64,000 bases of DNA, from NCBI RefSeq assembly GCF_013149275.1, contig NZ_JABGNA010000002.1, forward strand, positions 496,001 through 560,000. The letters run 5' to 3'. A program made the position numbers and the translations under genes. Shown one piece after another: positions 17,769-27,369 of this stretch; position 1 is the first letter of the stretch, and the number at the start of each line of letters is the position of its first letter. The notes beneath the pieces were generated by a model, which worked only from the letters and a program-made list of their open reading frames with translations, made no database searches and was not told the origin of the DNA. Source of the stretch: Mucilaginibacter sp. SG564 (GTDB lineage: Bacteria > Bacteroidota > Bacteroidia > Sphingobacteriales > Sphingobacteriaceae).

Positions 17769-18326
17769 ATGAAAAAAGAAAGTGTCGACGAGCGGATCAT
17801 GCAAACCGCGGCCCGCTTATTTTATACCCAGGGCTATAACCTCACCGGCATTAACCAGCTGATAGATGAAGCCGGCATTGCCAAGCCATCTTTATATAAT
17901 AACTACCGGTCAAAAACCGATGTATTGCTGGCTTATCTGGACAGGCAGGCATCAGCTTTATTTGATGCCTTAGAGGGTCACCTGCGTGAAATACAGGGTG
18001 CTCGTAATAAAATCATTGGGATCTTTGAATATTCGATAGCACGGAACCATGCCACCAACTTTGGCGGCTGCCCGTTTTTAAAGATCAACGCGGAGATAAT
18101 GCCTTCAGAAAAAATAGTTTTGGAGCGTGTACAAGCCGTGAAAAGCCGCTTCCGTGATCTGCTTTTTCAACTGGTAACCGGGTTGGATGATAAAAAAGGA
18201 TTTTCTGATCAGGCACTGGCCGATATGCTTTATTTTATGCTGGAAGGCTCCAGGGCAAGCGCGTCGATCAGCAAACAAATAGCCGATATGGAAAGCGCGA
18301 TAGCAACTATCAAGATGATCATATAA
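17769..18326 (+). CDS. TetR/AcrR-family transcriptional regulator
   Basis: A 185-residue repressor-type regulator. The start at 17769 (MKKESVDERIMQTAARLFY) is chosen because the upstream in-frame extension would run through the promoter and operator. The HTH is at about 10-55 (GYNLTGINQLIDEAGIAKPSLYNNYRSKTDVL). The C-terminal ligand domain has GGCPFLKINAEI, typical of TetR_C-type regulators next to short-chain dehydrogenases. It probably represses itself and the SDR gene 38 bases downstream. Confidence 0.9.
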   Translation: MKKESVDERIMQTAARLFYTQGYNLTGINQLIDEAGIAKPSLYNNYRSKTDVLLAYLDRQASALFDALEGHLREIQGARNKIIGIFEYSIARNHATNFGGCPFLKINAEIMPSEKIVLERVQAVKSRFRDLLFQLVTGLDDKKGFSDQALADMLYFMLEGSRASASISKQIADMESAIATIKMII

Positions 18327-18364
18327 CCTGCGGATCGGAGAAGCACACAACGAATTAAACACTC

Positions 18365-19099
18365 ATGAAAAATATACAATTAGCGCTCATCACCGGTGTG
18401 GGTAAACAAACAGGGATTGGCTTTGAAGTGGCCAGGCAGCTCGCCAACCAGGGCTATCAGGTAATTATAACCGCCCGGAAACAGGAAACTGCCGATGGGC
18501 TTGCCAACCTGTTAATTAAAGAACAGCTGGATATTGTGCCGATGGCATTGGATGTTACGGATGAAGTGATGATACAGGCCGTCGCGGCAGAGGTGAACAA
18601 CCAGTTTGGGAAGCTTGATGTACTGATCAACAATGCCACCTTGTTCCCCGATCAGTATGATACGGAAACGATAGATTTAGATGATATAAGAAAAGTATTC
18701 GAAAGTAATTTTATTGGCGTATGGGGCACGGTTAAGTATTTTATCCCCTTACTCAAAAAAAGCGAACATGCGAGAATCGTGAACGTATCTTCGGGCTCGG
18801 GGTCATTTGGCGGGGAAGGCTACAGTCTTGTTAATCCCTGGAGAGATGTCATATCTGCCTACAGCATCTCCAAGGCCACACTGAATGCCTTTACGCTTAA
18901 AGCGGCAGCAGATCTGAAAAAAGATAGCATTTTGGTGAATGCCGCCACCCCCGGCCTCACCGCTACCCACGATATTTTAGCCGGCTTTGGCGGAAGATCG
19001 GTAAGCGACGGAGCTAAAAGTATCGTATTTGCCGCAACGCTACCCAAAGGAGGCCCAACAGGTCAATTTTTCAAGGATGGAGAAATCATAAGCTGGTAA
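18365..19099 (+). CDS. Short-chain dehydrogenase/reductase
   Basis: A 244-residue SDR. The Rossmann motif is TGVGKQTGIGFEVARQL (a TGxxxGIG pattern), followed by VLINNATL (NNA motif) and the catalytic Ser in NVSSGSGS. The active-site YxxxK is SAYSISKATL. NADP(H) use is suggested by Arg in ITARKQ. The substrate is unknown; with the TetR partner it probably handles a small toxic carbonyl compound. The pair sits in one transcription unit. Confidence 0.92.
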   Translation: MKNIQLALITGVGKQTGIGFEVARQLANQGYQVIITARKQETADGLANLLIKEQLDIVPMALDVTDEVMIQAVAAEVNNQFGKLDVLINNATLFPDQYDTETIDLDDIRKVFESNFIGVWGTVKYFIPLLKKSEHARIVNVSSGSGSFGGEGYSLVNPWRDVISAYSISKATLNAFTLKAAADLKKDSILVNAATPGLTATHDILAGFGGRSVSDGAKSIVFAATLPKGGPTGQFFKDGEIISW

Positions 19100-19192
19100 T
19101 AGCAGAAGGGGACTATTTTGTAGCCTGTATGGGGCAGGCCTCTGCGCTCTACCCTTCATTCGACTACCCTCTCTTCGCCTCTTCCTGTTCAC

Positions 19193-19285
19193 GCGTCATT
19201 GCGAGGAGGAACGACGTGGCAATCCCCGATTTGTAGAGCCGCTCTGTATAGTTTGGGATTGCCACGCTATCGCTCGCAATGACGC
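19193..19285. repeat. GTCATTGCGAG-type intergenic palindromic repeat
   Basis: Arms GCGTCATTGCGAG and CTCGCAATGACGC, with inner paired GTGGCAATCCC/GGGATTGCCAC. Repeats of this kind are widespread between genes in Bacteroidota and other phyla. Fragments of related words recur near 25470-25500. Confidence 0.85.
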
Positions 19286-19393
19286 TCACAATAATCTCTC
19301 TCCCCTCCTCCCTAATCTCAATTTTTTAAAACCATCTTTCCAAATTTTTATTAATCTGTTATAAAAGGAGATTTTTGCTTTAATTTGTTCACT

Positions 19394-20416
19394 ATGTTTA
19401 AAACCCGACTTGTACTGCCATTTCTGGCATTAATAGCCCTGGGCATCAACGCCAAAGCACAACAAACCGACTCCCTGAAGCGCGATACTGTTAAAATTGA
19501 TACGGCGAAAATCAATAAACTCCGGATAGATTCGCGCAAAAATGCCATCCCCACACGTGTGCGGCCCGTACAATTGCAAAGATCGCAGATACCGATGACC
19601 ATGCTGGATTATAAGGTGAACTACTGGAAAAAGTCCATCACCTTTGGGTTAAACTTTAATCAATCGTCATTTACCAGTAATTACGCGGCGGGTGGTGTAA
19701 ACGCTGTAGCATTAGGATCAAACTTTATTTACCACACCGAATATAACAAGGCTCCATTTAGCTATGTATCTGAGCTGAACCTGCAATATGGTATATCCAA
19801 AAACAAAGGCCAGGGCAAACGTAAAACCAACGACCGTATTTATTTCGATAACAAGATAGCCTCGCAATTATCCAAACACTGGTACATATTTGGGTCGTTA
19901 ACGTTTGAGTCGCAGTTTGATAAGGGCTACAATTATATTGATAATGGCAACGGCACTTTTACCTCGCAGTATATCTCCAATTTTATGTCGCCGGGTTATT
20001 TAACCGAGGCGCTGGGTTTTGAGTATAAACCTACCGGCTATTTCGATCTGCGTTTGGGTACTGGTACCGCCAGGCAAACTTTTGTGCTCGACCATGCAAT
20101 TCACAAAGAGCAACAGGATAATTATGGTGTTGATACCTTGAAGACGGTAAAAAACGACCTGGCCTTCCAGATGGTTGCCCTGTTTGATAAGGATATCATG
20201 AAAAATGTCCACCTGAATACCCGCTATGCCTTATTTATACCCTACGGGCAGGACCTTAAATTCATTACCCATCGTGTAGATATGGTTTTATCGGCCCGGG
20301 TTAACCGGTTAATCAATGTTAGTCTTAACGGTACGCTGCTTTATGATAAACATACCTCGAAAGACGCACAGGCAACAGAAGGTCTGGCCCTGGGGATGTT
20401 GTATAAATTCCCTTAA
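19394..20416 (+). CDS. DUF3078 outer-membrane-type protein
   Basis: A 340-residue exported protein. The ATG at 19394 begins the signal peptide (MFKTRLVLPFLALIALGINAKAQ). A Lys/Asp-rich segment is followed by a beta-rich region typical of DUF3078: YWKKSITFGLNFNQSSFTSNYAAGGVNAVALG, then alternating strands ending GLALGMLYKFP. The family is predicted to be an outer-membrane beta-barrel of unknown function, conserved in Bacteroidota. It stands alone. Confidence 0.87.
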   Translation: MFKTRLVLPFLALIALGINAKAQQTDSLKRDTVKIDTAKINKLRIDSRKNAIPTRVRPVQLQRSQIPMTMLDYKVNYWKKSITFGLNFNQSSFTSNYAAGGVNAVALGSNFIYHTEYNKAPFSYVSELNLQYGISKNKGQGKRKTNDRIYFDNKIASQLSKHWYIFGSLTFESQFDKGYNYIDNGNGTFTSQYISNFMSPGYLTEALGFEYKPTGYFDLRLGTGTARQTFVLDHAIHKEQQDNYGVDTLKTVKNDLAFQMVALFDKDIMKNVHLNTRYALFIPYGQDLKFITHRVDMVLSARVNRLINVSLNGTLLYDKHTSKDAQATEGLALGMLYKFP

Positions 20417-20531
20417 ATTGAAATAAATTTTGTAATTTTAGCCTGTCTATTCTACCTTCCCGAACGTAATAACTTAAGAAACGCAAGTGTCTAAGTTGTT
20501 GCTATTAATAAAATTTGTACTAAACCTTAAA

Positions 20532-21725
20532 ATGAAACCAAACCTTATCTGTCTGGCATTTTTAATGTCATTCTCTGTCGCGTTGTATGCACAGAACATT
20601 TCCTCAGAAACAATCGAGTTTCAATTGCTTAAACAACCGCAAACGGTTCTTGATGAAAGCATTAAAAGCTTCAGGGTTACCGTAACATCGCCGTATAACC
20701 TTACTACCGACGATGTGATCAGGAAAGCAAAAGCCGATTATCAAAAATCTGTTAATGATTATGGCAGCGTAGTTGCCGCCAGCGAAAAAGATTATCAGCA
20801 AAAATTAAAGGATTATGATGGCGATGTTCAAAAAGCGAAAGAAAAATACGAAACCGAATCGGCCGAGTTTAAAAAGCTTTCGATGGTAGAACGCCTAACC
20901 TTAACAAGCGACGGAAAAAACCCAAAACTGGTGCAGCCAGCAAAGCCTGTTTATTACAAGCCACAACCCCCGGTATACCGTGAGCCCAATTTGAACAATT
21001 TTACCATTGTAGATAATAATGTGTTGGCTTCACAAATAGCCGTAACCGGCTTTACAAGAGGCGATGCGGATATAGATATTAATGCAGATATAAAGCAGGT
21101 GAACTTTCAGGACAATGCCGGCCAAACGTTTGTTAACCAGCCTACCAAACTGGTGATTAAAATAAAAGGTGTTGAAAAAGTAAACACTTCGTTTTTTCAG
21201 GACTATGTTTTTTTATCGTCATCGCCAACCAATAACATTAACAAACCGCTCGAAGAAAAAAACCACTTAACCACGGTAATTAAATCTTTAAACGATTATA
21301 TCAATAATCTGTATGGTTTTCAGGCAACCGCCAAAAGCGTTAAAATACTGAGCGTAAAAAATAAGGGTAAATATGACGATCTGGAACGGGCTGATATTTA
21401 CGTAAAAACCAATTTAAGAAAACTACAGCCCACCAATAGCGACATGAATACTGCCGCTTTTGCCAATATGCAAAAGGGAATCGATATCTGGACACAAACC
21501 CTGGCCAAAGTAGAGTATAAGAATGATAAGGCCGATTTTAATGATAAGATAGCCCGGTACATATATTTCAATTTAATAAACCTCAACATCGCGCTGAACA
21601 AGAGAGCAGAAAGCGAAAAATATTTAAACCAGTTACAGGATAACCTGGTGTACATCAAACTCTCGTACGATGAAGCGAACGAGTTAAAGAAAATGGAAAA
21701 AGACGTTTATCAATTAAAAAAATAA
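20532..21725 (+). CDS. Exported protein of unknown function (first of a pair)
   Basis: A 397-residue protein. ATG 20532 begins the signal peptide MKPNLICLAFLMSFSVALYAQ; the in-frame ATG-like start at 20487 would add unusual residues before it. A Lys/Glu/Tyr-rich helical region (about 55-120, with repeated ADYQKS/KDYQQKLKDYDGD words) suggests a coiled coil. A beta domain follows, with a helical TPR-like end at about 310-390. I recognise no family. It ends 4 bases before the next gene, so the two are an operon. Confidence 0.75.
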   Translation: MKPNLICLAFLMSFSVALYAQNISSETIEFQLLKQPQTVLDESIKSFRVTVTSPYNLTTDDVIRKAKADYQKSVNDYGSVVAASEKDYQQKLKDYDGDVQKAKEKYETESAEFKKLSMVERLTLTSDGKNPKLVQPAKPVYYKPQPPVYREPNLNNFTIVDNNVLASQIAVTGFTRGDADIDINADIKQVNFQDNAGQTFVNQPTKLVIKIKGVEKVNTSFFQDYVFLSSSPTNNINKPLEEKNHLTTVIKSLNDYINNLYGFQATAKSVKILSVKNKGKYDDLERADIYVKTNLRKLQPTNSDMNTAAFANMQKGIDIWTQTLAKVEYKNDKADFNDKIARYIYFNLINLNIALNKRAESEKYLNQLQDNLVYIKLSYDEANELKKMEKDVYQLKK

Positions 21726-21729
21726 AAAC

Positions 21730-23157
21730 ATGAAATATATATACACCATTGTCCTGTTGCTAAATTTTCTTTCTTTTAGCTGGGCCCAGGAAGGGAAAAA
21801 AGAATACGGAGCAAAATTTGAGTTCGACTCGGAAAATGAAAAGGATCCGCATTTTGTACTGGTTGATAATTATAACACCTACCTGCTAACGGTTCTGGAC
21901 GTTTACGGGGTAATGGCCGGGCACCAGGTGATCGTCAGAAAATTTGATCAAAAGAACACCCTGGTTGAAACCTATAAATATGATTTTCCCATAATTGGCG
22001 AGAAGAATATGTTTAACAATTCCTTGTTTAACTATTTGGGCTACGCCGAAGGCCAAAATGGCAAAGTTGCCGTATTTACAGAAGTATATTCAAACAAAAC
22101 AAAAACCTATCAGATTCATAAAGTGGAGTTTGATAAGGCCACCGCTAAATTTACCAGTACGGTACTGGCCGAAGGAGAAATACCATCTGCCATGAAATCT
22201 GGCAGTCTGTTTTCAGAAAAATCTGATAATGGCAATTACCTGGCCATTAACTATCATAAATACCGGGCAAAAGGCACTCCGGATAAAAACCAGCTGATCG
22301 TTATTGACACCAAAACGCTTAGCATAGCCTGGCAAAAAGAAGTAAGCTTTGATAACGAATTTACCTCGGATAAATTTACGGTTACCAATTCCGGCAAAGT
22401 GGTGTTGGTTAGGGATATGAACGGCTCAAAAAAAGGGATAACCTATCTTACGGTTATATCAGCCAGCGGACAGGAAGACAAAAACTTCGACTCGCAAATT
22501 TTCCTTAACGAACTTAAATCGGTATCCATCGGATCACAGGAGTATTTGATTGCATTTAACAGCAGCGCCATAGATTTTAAAGACGAATACTACAAAAACC
22601 TGCTCTTATATGATCTGCAATCAGGAAAGATATTGAGCAATAATAAGATCCCGGAGTTTTCACCAGGGAAAGGTATTATCGATGTAGATATCCGCAACGT
22701 TATGCTGCAAAATAACGAAATGCACATTTTCGCGGAAGGCAAAACCGAGTTAAAAGAAAAAATGACAACGGGACTTGAAATGATGAACGCCAAGCCAAAA
22801 TATAATTTTGGTCCCGCTTATTTATTTGTTACCTCTTTTGACGGGCAGCTGAAAGCCACAAAAAAACTATCAACACAGCATTTTTGCAGTGCCGATCTGC
22901 ATCACTCTTTCGGCCTGGCTAATGTTAAAGGCACCTACTACGTAAATGCAGGCGAATATTATGGCATTTATGTATTAGGCGATAACCTCCAAAAAGAAGA
23001 AACCAAAATAAGCTTTAATGTACCCAGGTGGCGAAGCGAAGAGCCAAATCAGTTTGTTAACCAGTTATTTACTTATTTCCCGGATAAAAACAGTTTCCTA
23101 TTGGCTAAAGTGATCAGTAAGGGCGAAATGGCATTGGTTGATATCTCCGGATTTTAA
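21730..23157 (+). CDS. Exported protein of unknown function (second of a pair)
   Basis: A 475-residue protein with signal peptide MKYIYTIVLLLNFLSFSWAQ. The rest is beta-rich with repeated strand pairs (KYDFPIIGEKN, LLYDLQSGKIL, FVTSFDGQLKATKKL), suggesting a beta-propeller-like fold. This is inference from pattern only. It is co-transcribed with the preceding exported coiled-coil protein. No enzyme motif was seen. Confidence 0.75.
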   Translation: MKYIYTIVLLLNFLSFSWAQEGKKEYGAKFEFDSENEKDPHFVLVDNYNTYLLTVLDVYGVMAGHQVIVRKFDQKNTLVETYKYDFPIIGEKNMFNNSLFNYLGYAEGQNGKVAVFTEVYSNKTKTYQIHKVEFDKATAKFTSTVLAEGEIPSAMKSGSLFSEKSDNGNYLAINYHKYRAKGTPDKNQLIVIDTKTLSIAWQKEVSFDNEFTSDKFTVTNSGKVVLVRDMNGSKKGITYLTVISASGQEDKNFDSQIFLNELKSVSIGSQEYLIAFNSSAIDFKDEYYKNLLLYDLQSGKILSNNKIPEFSPGKGIIDVDIRNVMLQNNEMHIFAEGKTELKEKMTTGLEMMNAKPKYNFGPAYLFVTSFDGQLKATKKLSTQHFCSADLHHSFGLANVKGTYYVNAGEYYGIYVLGDNLQKEETKISFNVPRWRSEEPNQFVNQLFTYFPDKNSFLLAKVISKGEMALVDISGF

Positions 23158-23163
23158 TAAAAC

Positions 23164-24117
23164 CTATTTTTGGGTCCCTGGCGAATAGCCATGATATTGT
23201 TTAAACGCTCTTATAAAAGAAGCATCAGAGAGGTAGCCCGTAATAACGGCTGCCTCTCCTACTGTTATACCCCCGCTGCGCATCAGCGTTAAGGCATGGT
23301 TCATGCGCAGGCCCTGCACATAGCCAAAAACGGTAGTGCCAAACAGCTTTTTAAAGCCGGCTTTCAATTTAAATTCATTCAGCAAAAAATCACGCGAGAG
23401 ACTCCGGAGGCTCATGCTGTCCAGGTAGTGGATGTCCAAATGGTCTTTAACACTATGCAGCTTTTCCACATCCGCCGTGTTAACCGCTGTTGGTATCCTG
23501 GTTTCGTATTGGCCCGAAAGCGTAAGCAGGGTAAGCTCGGTAATTTTATTTTTGATGTAAGCGTTGCGCAGCGAGTCGGCCACGGGTGGTTCGGTAAGCA
23601 GGCTTAGCCCGGAGCTTTGCAGATGGCTTATCTTTTTATTATCCGGAAACAGGGCGAATGGCCTTGCGCCACGGCTTTGCTGTAACAGGTTATCATAAGC
23701 TTCGCCACAACTTAATAGTATCTCATTAAAAAAAGCGGGTTTTAAACCCACGCAAACATACTCATACCGCTTTTGCTTCGGAAAAACAAAGGAACTCACC
23801 GGGTTAACACAATTAAGCAGGTTAAACTGCCCGCGGTTCATGGTCGAGGTGGCATCAAAACCCGAAATAAGTGCGTCTGAACAGCCATGCAGCTGAAAAT
23901 GGATGCTCACATGCGTGGCATCCTGCATATTGTTAATGCGCAGGCCGTCCTCAAAGCGGGCCCCAAACCGCAGGATGCTAAAATCATCGGCTTTAAGACC
24001 CTGGGCATAGCAATCAAAACGGTTAGGTATACTGCCGGTAGCGTACGTGGTTTCAAAGGATGTACTGAACTCCCTTTTCATCAACCTGGCAAACTCAACC
24101 CCTTCTAACTGGTACAT
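23164..24117 (-). CDS. AraC-family transcriptional regulator
   Basis: A 317-residue regulator. The C-terminal AraC HTH spans about 215-315, with its first helix pair SLRSLSRDFLLNEFKLKAGFKKLFG and second GEAAVITGYLSDASFIRAFKQYHGYSPG. The N-terminal 200 residues form an unassigned effector domain. It is convergent with the exported pair and divergent from the CAT-like gene, which it may regulate. Confidence 0.9.
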   Translation of the reverse strand: MYQLEGVEFARLMKREFSTSFETTYATGSIPNRFDCYAQGLKADDFSILRFGARFEDGLRINNMQDATHVSIHFQLHGCSDALISGFDATSTMNRGQFNLLNCVNPVSSFVFPKQKRYEYVCVGLKPAFFNEILLSCGEAYDNLLQQSRGARPFALFPDNKKISHLQSSGLSLLTEPPVADSLRNAYIKNKITELTLLTLSGQYETRIPTAVNTADVEKLHSVKDHLDIHYLDSMSLRSLSRDFLLNEFKLKAGFKKLFGTTVFGYVQGLRMNHALTLMRSGGITVGEAAVITGYLSDASFIRAFKQYHGYSPGTQK

Positions 24118-24189
24118 ATAATCCGTTTATGCTAATTAAAAATCCGTTTGGGCATATCGTAAACGGCTCAGAACCGGCAACTTGCGCCC

Positions 24190-24849
24190 ATGAATAATAT
24201 CTGCAAATATAAGGTGAATACCGCAGGCTGGAAACGCGGGGTGCATTATAATTTCTTCAAAAGCTTTGCACAGCCCTTTTTTGGCATCAGTACCGATATG
24301 GATGCTACAGAAGCTTATGACTATTGCAAACAGCATGGCCAATCGTTTTTTCTGTTTTACCTGCACCGCTCATTACTGGCGGCCAACCAGGTGCCCGAGC
24401 TGCGGCAACGGATAGAAGATGGCGAAGTTTATGAATACGATACTATATCTGCATCGGTTACCGTATTGCGGCCCGATGATACCTTTGGCTTTGCCTATAT
24501 GGACCATTACGTAGAGTTTGAGCAATTTGCCCCGCCCGCCCGCGCCGCCGTCGATCATGAAAAAACGACCGACAGGCTGCAACTACGCGATGGGTTTAAC
24601 AGCCTCATTCATTACTCTATACTGAAAGATATCCGCTTTACCAGTATGCAGCACGCGCAGCCCTTAGCCGGTGACGATAGTGTGCCCAAGATCGTGTTCG
24701 GTCAGTTTTACAGGCGCGATGGCCGGGTTTGGCTGCCCGTAGCCATCCACGCGCATCATGCCCTTTGCGACGGGCGGCACATGGGGCTTTTTGTGAAGCG
24801 CTTTCAGGAACAGATCAACCGCATACCTGCCGATAGTATTAAAGGATAA
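24190..24849 (+). CDS. Chloramphenicol acetyltransferase-like protein (CatA type)
   Basis: A 219-residue trimeric-acyltransferase-family protein. The catalytic HHxxxDG motif is AHHALCDGRHMG near residues 193-203, and the FYRRDGRVWLPVAI strand precedes it. The N-terminal WKRGVHYNFFKSFAQPFFGI is typical. Chromosomal CatA-like proteins in Bacteroidota can acetylate chloramphenicol, but resistance cannot be concluded from sequence. It is divergently placed from an AraC regulator. Confidence 0.88.
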   Translation: MNNICKYKVNTAGWKRGVHYNFFKSFAQPFFGISTDMDATEAYDYCKQHGQSFFLFYLHRSLLAANQVPELRQRIEDGEVYEYDTISASVTVLRPDDTFGFAYMDHYVEFEQFAPPARAAVDHEKTTDRLQLRDGFNSLIHYSILKDIRFTSMQHAQPLAGDDSVPKIVFGQFYRRDGRVWLPVAIHAHHALCDGRHMGLFVKRFQEQINRIPADSIKG

Positions 24850-24885
24850 TGGTATTTTAGCCATATAAAATCAAAATACCCCCAT

Positions 24886-25443
24886 ATGAAATTATTTATG
24901 CTGATGCTTGGCTGTACACCTCCGGGAAGGCATACCGAACAACACGATATTTTTTTTGGAATAGGCGAAACCGTAAAAGATCTTATCCCACAGATTAAAG
25001 CTTTCTGGCCCGAAGGTCAGGACAGGTTACATGTGGATGCCTGGCGCGAAGTAACCCTGGTTAACGGATACCATGTGCAGGTAACTGAGCAACCCGGTAG
25101 TACAGATGCCGAGCTCCTCAGGCTGTTTTTTATAAACCTAGGCGGCTACCAGGAGGGTTTGTTTGATGAGCCACATTTTAAGGTGCTCACCGTACAACCC
25201 AACAAATCAAAAGCGTTTGCCTATGCCAAAGACACGCCGTTTTATCACCAGGTTCATTTTCCCGGCGCCGAATCGCACATCGATGATAAATATGGATTGG
25301 ATGTGGACGACCTGCATGAGATAGCAGAGATTTTACCAGCTGAACAGAAAGCGCAATACGCCCTGCATATTACCCCCGCAGCTGACGGTGCCCCGGAAGA
25401 CAAAATACATTTGGGGTATTTTAAGTTGGATAAACTACCGTGA
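24886..25443 (+). CDS. DUF1543 protein
   Basis: A 185-residue soluble protein matching DUF1543: LFMLMLGCTPPGRHTEQHDIFFGIG, HVDAWREVTLV, and LFFINLGGYQEGLFDEPHF. The family has no known function and often carries one or two copies of this unit; here it has two half units (1-90 and 95-185). It is 36 bases after the CAT-like gene on the same strand. A terminator lies 110 bases downstream. Confidence 0.85.
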   Translation: MKLFMLMLGCTPPGRHTEQHDIFFGIGETVKDLIPQIKAFWPEGQDRLHVDAWREVTLVNGYHVQVTEQPGSTDAELLRLFFINLGGYQEGLFDEPHFKVLTVQPNKSKAFAYAKDTPFYHQVHFPGAESHIDDKYGLDVDDLHEIAEILPAEQKAQYALHITPAADGAPEDKIHLGYFKLDKLP

Positions 25444-25554
25444 TGAGGACGGGAGAATAGGATAAGAGAGTTGTCATTCCTCGCAGTCGCTCGGCGCCTG
25501 CGATATGCATGCCTTTCCTAAAGCCCAAAGAATTCCGTATATTTGATATATACC

Positions 25555-25591
25555 AACAGCCCGGTTCCCGACCAACGGAAACCGGGCTGTT
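25555..25591 (+). terminator. Terminator-like hairpin
   Basis: Stem AACAGCCCGGTT paired with AACCGGGCTGTT around a partly paired centre, 112 bases after the DUF1543 stop. The T tract is weak (TTCTGTT). Confidence 0.65.
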
Positions 25592-25919
25592 CTGTTAAGG
25601 AAAAGACAGATCAAAAATCGCAGGTTTGGTAAATAGTTATTTGATAATCAAAAAATTAATACTTTTTAAAGTTTTAAAAACGGCTCAAAACAGGGCCATA
25701 ATTTGTTAAAAAGTGTTAAAACAGGATTTTTTCAAATATTTTGATTCGTTTTTACCCTGTTTTTGGCCAAAAAAGTGTTAAAATCCGGGGTTTAAAAAGT
25801 TTTTGTTAGCCCGATGTAAAAGCTCTTTTCAAAAAGCGGCATCGGGGTCAAAATAATTCAACGGATATATTTCAAAATCATACCTTTGTAACCTTTAAAG
25901 ATTAAAGTACTTTATAATA
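25592..25919 (+). promoter_or_regulatory. ffh upstream region with -7 box at 25881-25888
   Basis: 328 bases without a gene. TACCTTTG at 25881-25888 matches the Bacteroidota -7 consensus, giving a leader of about 25-30 bases for ffh. Two near-direct repeats AAAAAGTGTTAAAA (about 25709 and 25770) lie further upstream, with poly-A/T runs that may bend the DNA. No other structure seen. Confidence 0.5.
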
Positions 25920-27248
25920 ATGTTTGAAAATCTTTCGGATAAACTCGACAGGGCGTTCAAGGTCCTGAAGGGTCAGGGAACTATTACTGAGATAAACGTG
26001 GCCGAAACCATGAAGGAGATACGCAAAGCCCTTCTGGATGCCGACGTTAACTATAAAACAGCCAAAGCCTTTACCGATGAGGTAAGGCAAAAGGCACTGG
26101 GGCAGAATGTATTAACAGCTGTTTCGCCGGGCCAGTTGCTTACCAAGCTCATGAACGATGAGCTGGCCGAGCTGATGGGCGGCACCACTGCCGAGCTTAA
26201 TTTTCCGGCTACGCCAACCGTTATCCTTATAGCGGGTTTGAACGGTGCGGGTAAAACCACGTTTACTGGTAAACTGGCCAACTACTTAAAAACGCAAAAA
26301 AATAAAAAGCCCTTACTGGTTGCTGATGATATTTACCGCCCTGCGGCTATTGACCAGCTCGAGGTATTGGGACAGCAGATAGGTATCCCTGTATATGCCA
26401 ACCGCGATTCAAAAGATCCGGTAGCTATCGCCCGTGAGGGTATTGCCCTGGCTAAACAAAACGGCCATAACGTGGTGATCATCGATACCGCCGGTCGTTT
26501 GGCTATTGATGAAGCCATGATGGTGGAGATTGAACAGGTAAAAGCAGCGGTTAACCCGCATGAGATCCTGTTTGTGGTTGATTCCATGACAGGCCAGGAT
26601 GCTGTAAATACCGCCAAAGTGTTCAATGACCGGTTGGATTTTACCGGTGTGGTTTTAACCAAACTGGATGGCGATACCCGTGGTGGTGCCGCCCTGTCTA
26701 TCAAATCGGTCGTAAGCAAACCGATCAAATTTATCGGTACCGGCGAAAAAATGGAAGCGCTGGATGTTTTCCACCCCGATCGTATGGCCTCCCGTATCCT
26801 GGGCATGGGAGACGTGGTATCCCTGGTAGAACGTGCTCAACAGCAGTTTGACGAGAAAGAAGCGGCCGAACTGCAAAAGAAGATCCGCAAGAACAAGTTT
26901 GATTTTAACGATTTTTACAGCCAGATACAGCAGATCAAAAAAATGGGTAACATGAAAGATCTGATGGGCATGATACCCGGCGTAGGTAAAATGATGAAAG
27001 ATGTGGAAGTTGACGATAACGCTTTTAAAGCGATCGAGGCCATCATCCAGTCGATGACCCCATTTGAAAAATCAAACCCCGAAACCATCAACCAAAGCCG
27101 CCGTACCCGCATAGCCAAAGGCTCCGGTACCGACCTGGCCGAGGTAAACCGCCTCATGAAGCAGTTTGACGACATGAAAAAGGTGATGAAACAAATGAGC
27201 AACCCGGCAGCCATGGCCAGCATGATGCGCCGTATGCCTAAGATGTAA
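25920..27248 (+). CDS. ffh: Signal recognition particle protein Ffh
   Basis: A 442-residue SRP GTPase. The N domain is at 1-85. The G domain has the P-loop IAGLNGAGKTTFTGKLA near 103-119, DTAGRLAIDE, and VLTKLDGDTRGGAALS. The methionine-rich M domain (about 325-442) has KMGNMKDLMGMIPGVGKMM and ends MASMMRRMPKM, the signal-peptide and 4.5S RNA binding part. Ffh targets nascent inner-membrane and secreted proteins to FtsY at the membrane. Length and motifs are normal. It is transcribed alone with its own terminator. Confidence 0.98.
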   Translation: MFENLSDKLDRAFKVLKGQGTITEINVAETMKEIRKALLDADVNYKTAKAFTDEVRQKALGQNVLTAVSPGQLLTKLMNDELAELMGGTTAELNFPATPTVILIAGLNGAGKTTFTGKLANYLKTQKNKKPLLVADDIYRPAAIDQLEVLGQQIGIPVYANRDSKDPVAIAREGIALAKQNGHNVVIIDTAGRLAIDEAMMVEIEQVKAAVNPHEILFVVDSMTGQDAVNTAKVFNDRLDFTGVVLTKLDGDTRGGAALSIKSVVSKPIKFIGTGEKMEALDVFHPDRMASRILGMGDVVSLVERAQQQFDEKEAAELQKKIRKNKFDFNDFYSQIQQIKKMGNMKDLMGMIPGVGKMMKDVEVDDNAFKAIEAIIQSMTPFEKSNPETINQSRRTRIAKGSGTDLAEVNRLMKQFDDMKKVMKQMSNPAAMASMMRRMPKM

Positions 27249-27255
27249 ATTGATT

Positions 27256-27278
27256 AACCCCGCTGGCTTGGCGGGGTT
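27256..27278 (+). terminator. Terminator after ffh
   Basis: Perfect stem AACCCCGC/GCGGGGTT with a 7-base loop, 8 bases after the stop. Confidence 0.85.
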
Positions 27279-27369
27279 TCCCAAGACAAAAAAACTCCCC
27301 TGTCGCAGCTTTTTTCGGGTTATATCATAGCCATATACCTAAATGTGTATTTTTAGTAAAATATGAGCA

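Noticed and set aside
25592..25919. 4.5S/SRP RNA gene next to ffh
   Set aside because: No conserved SRP-RNA tetraloop stem was found in the AT-rich upstream region.
26333..26806. 157-residue minus-strand frame inside ffh
   Set aside because: Antisense shadow of the highly conserved G domain of Ffh.
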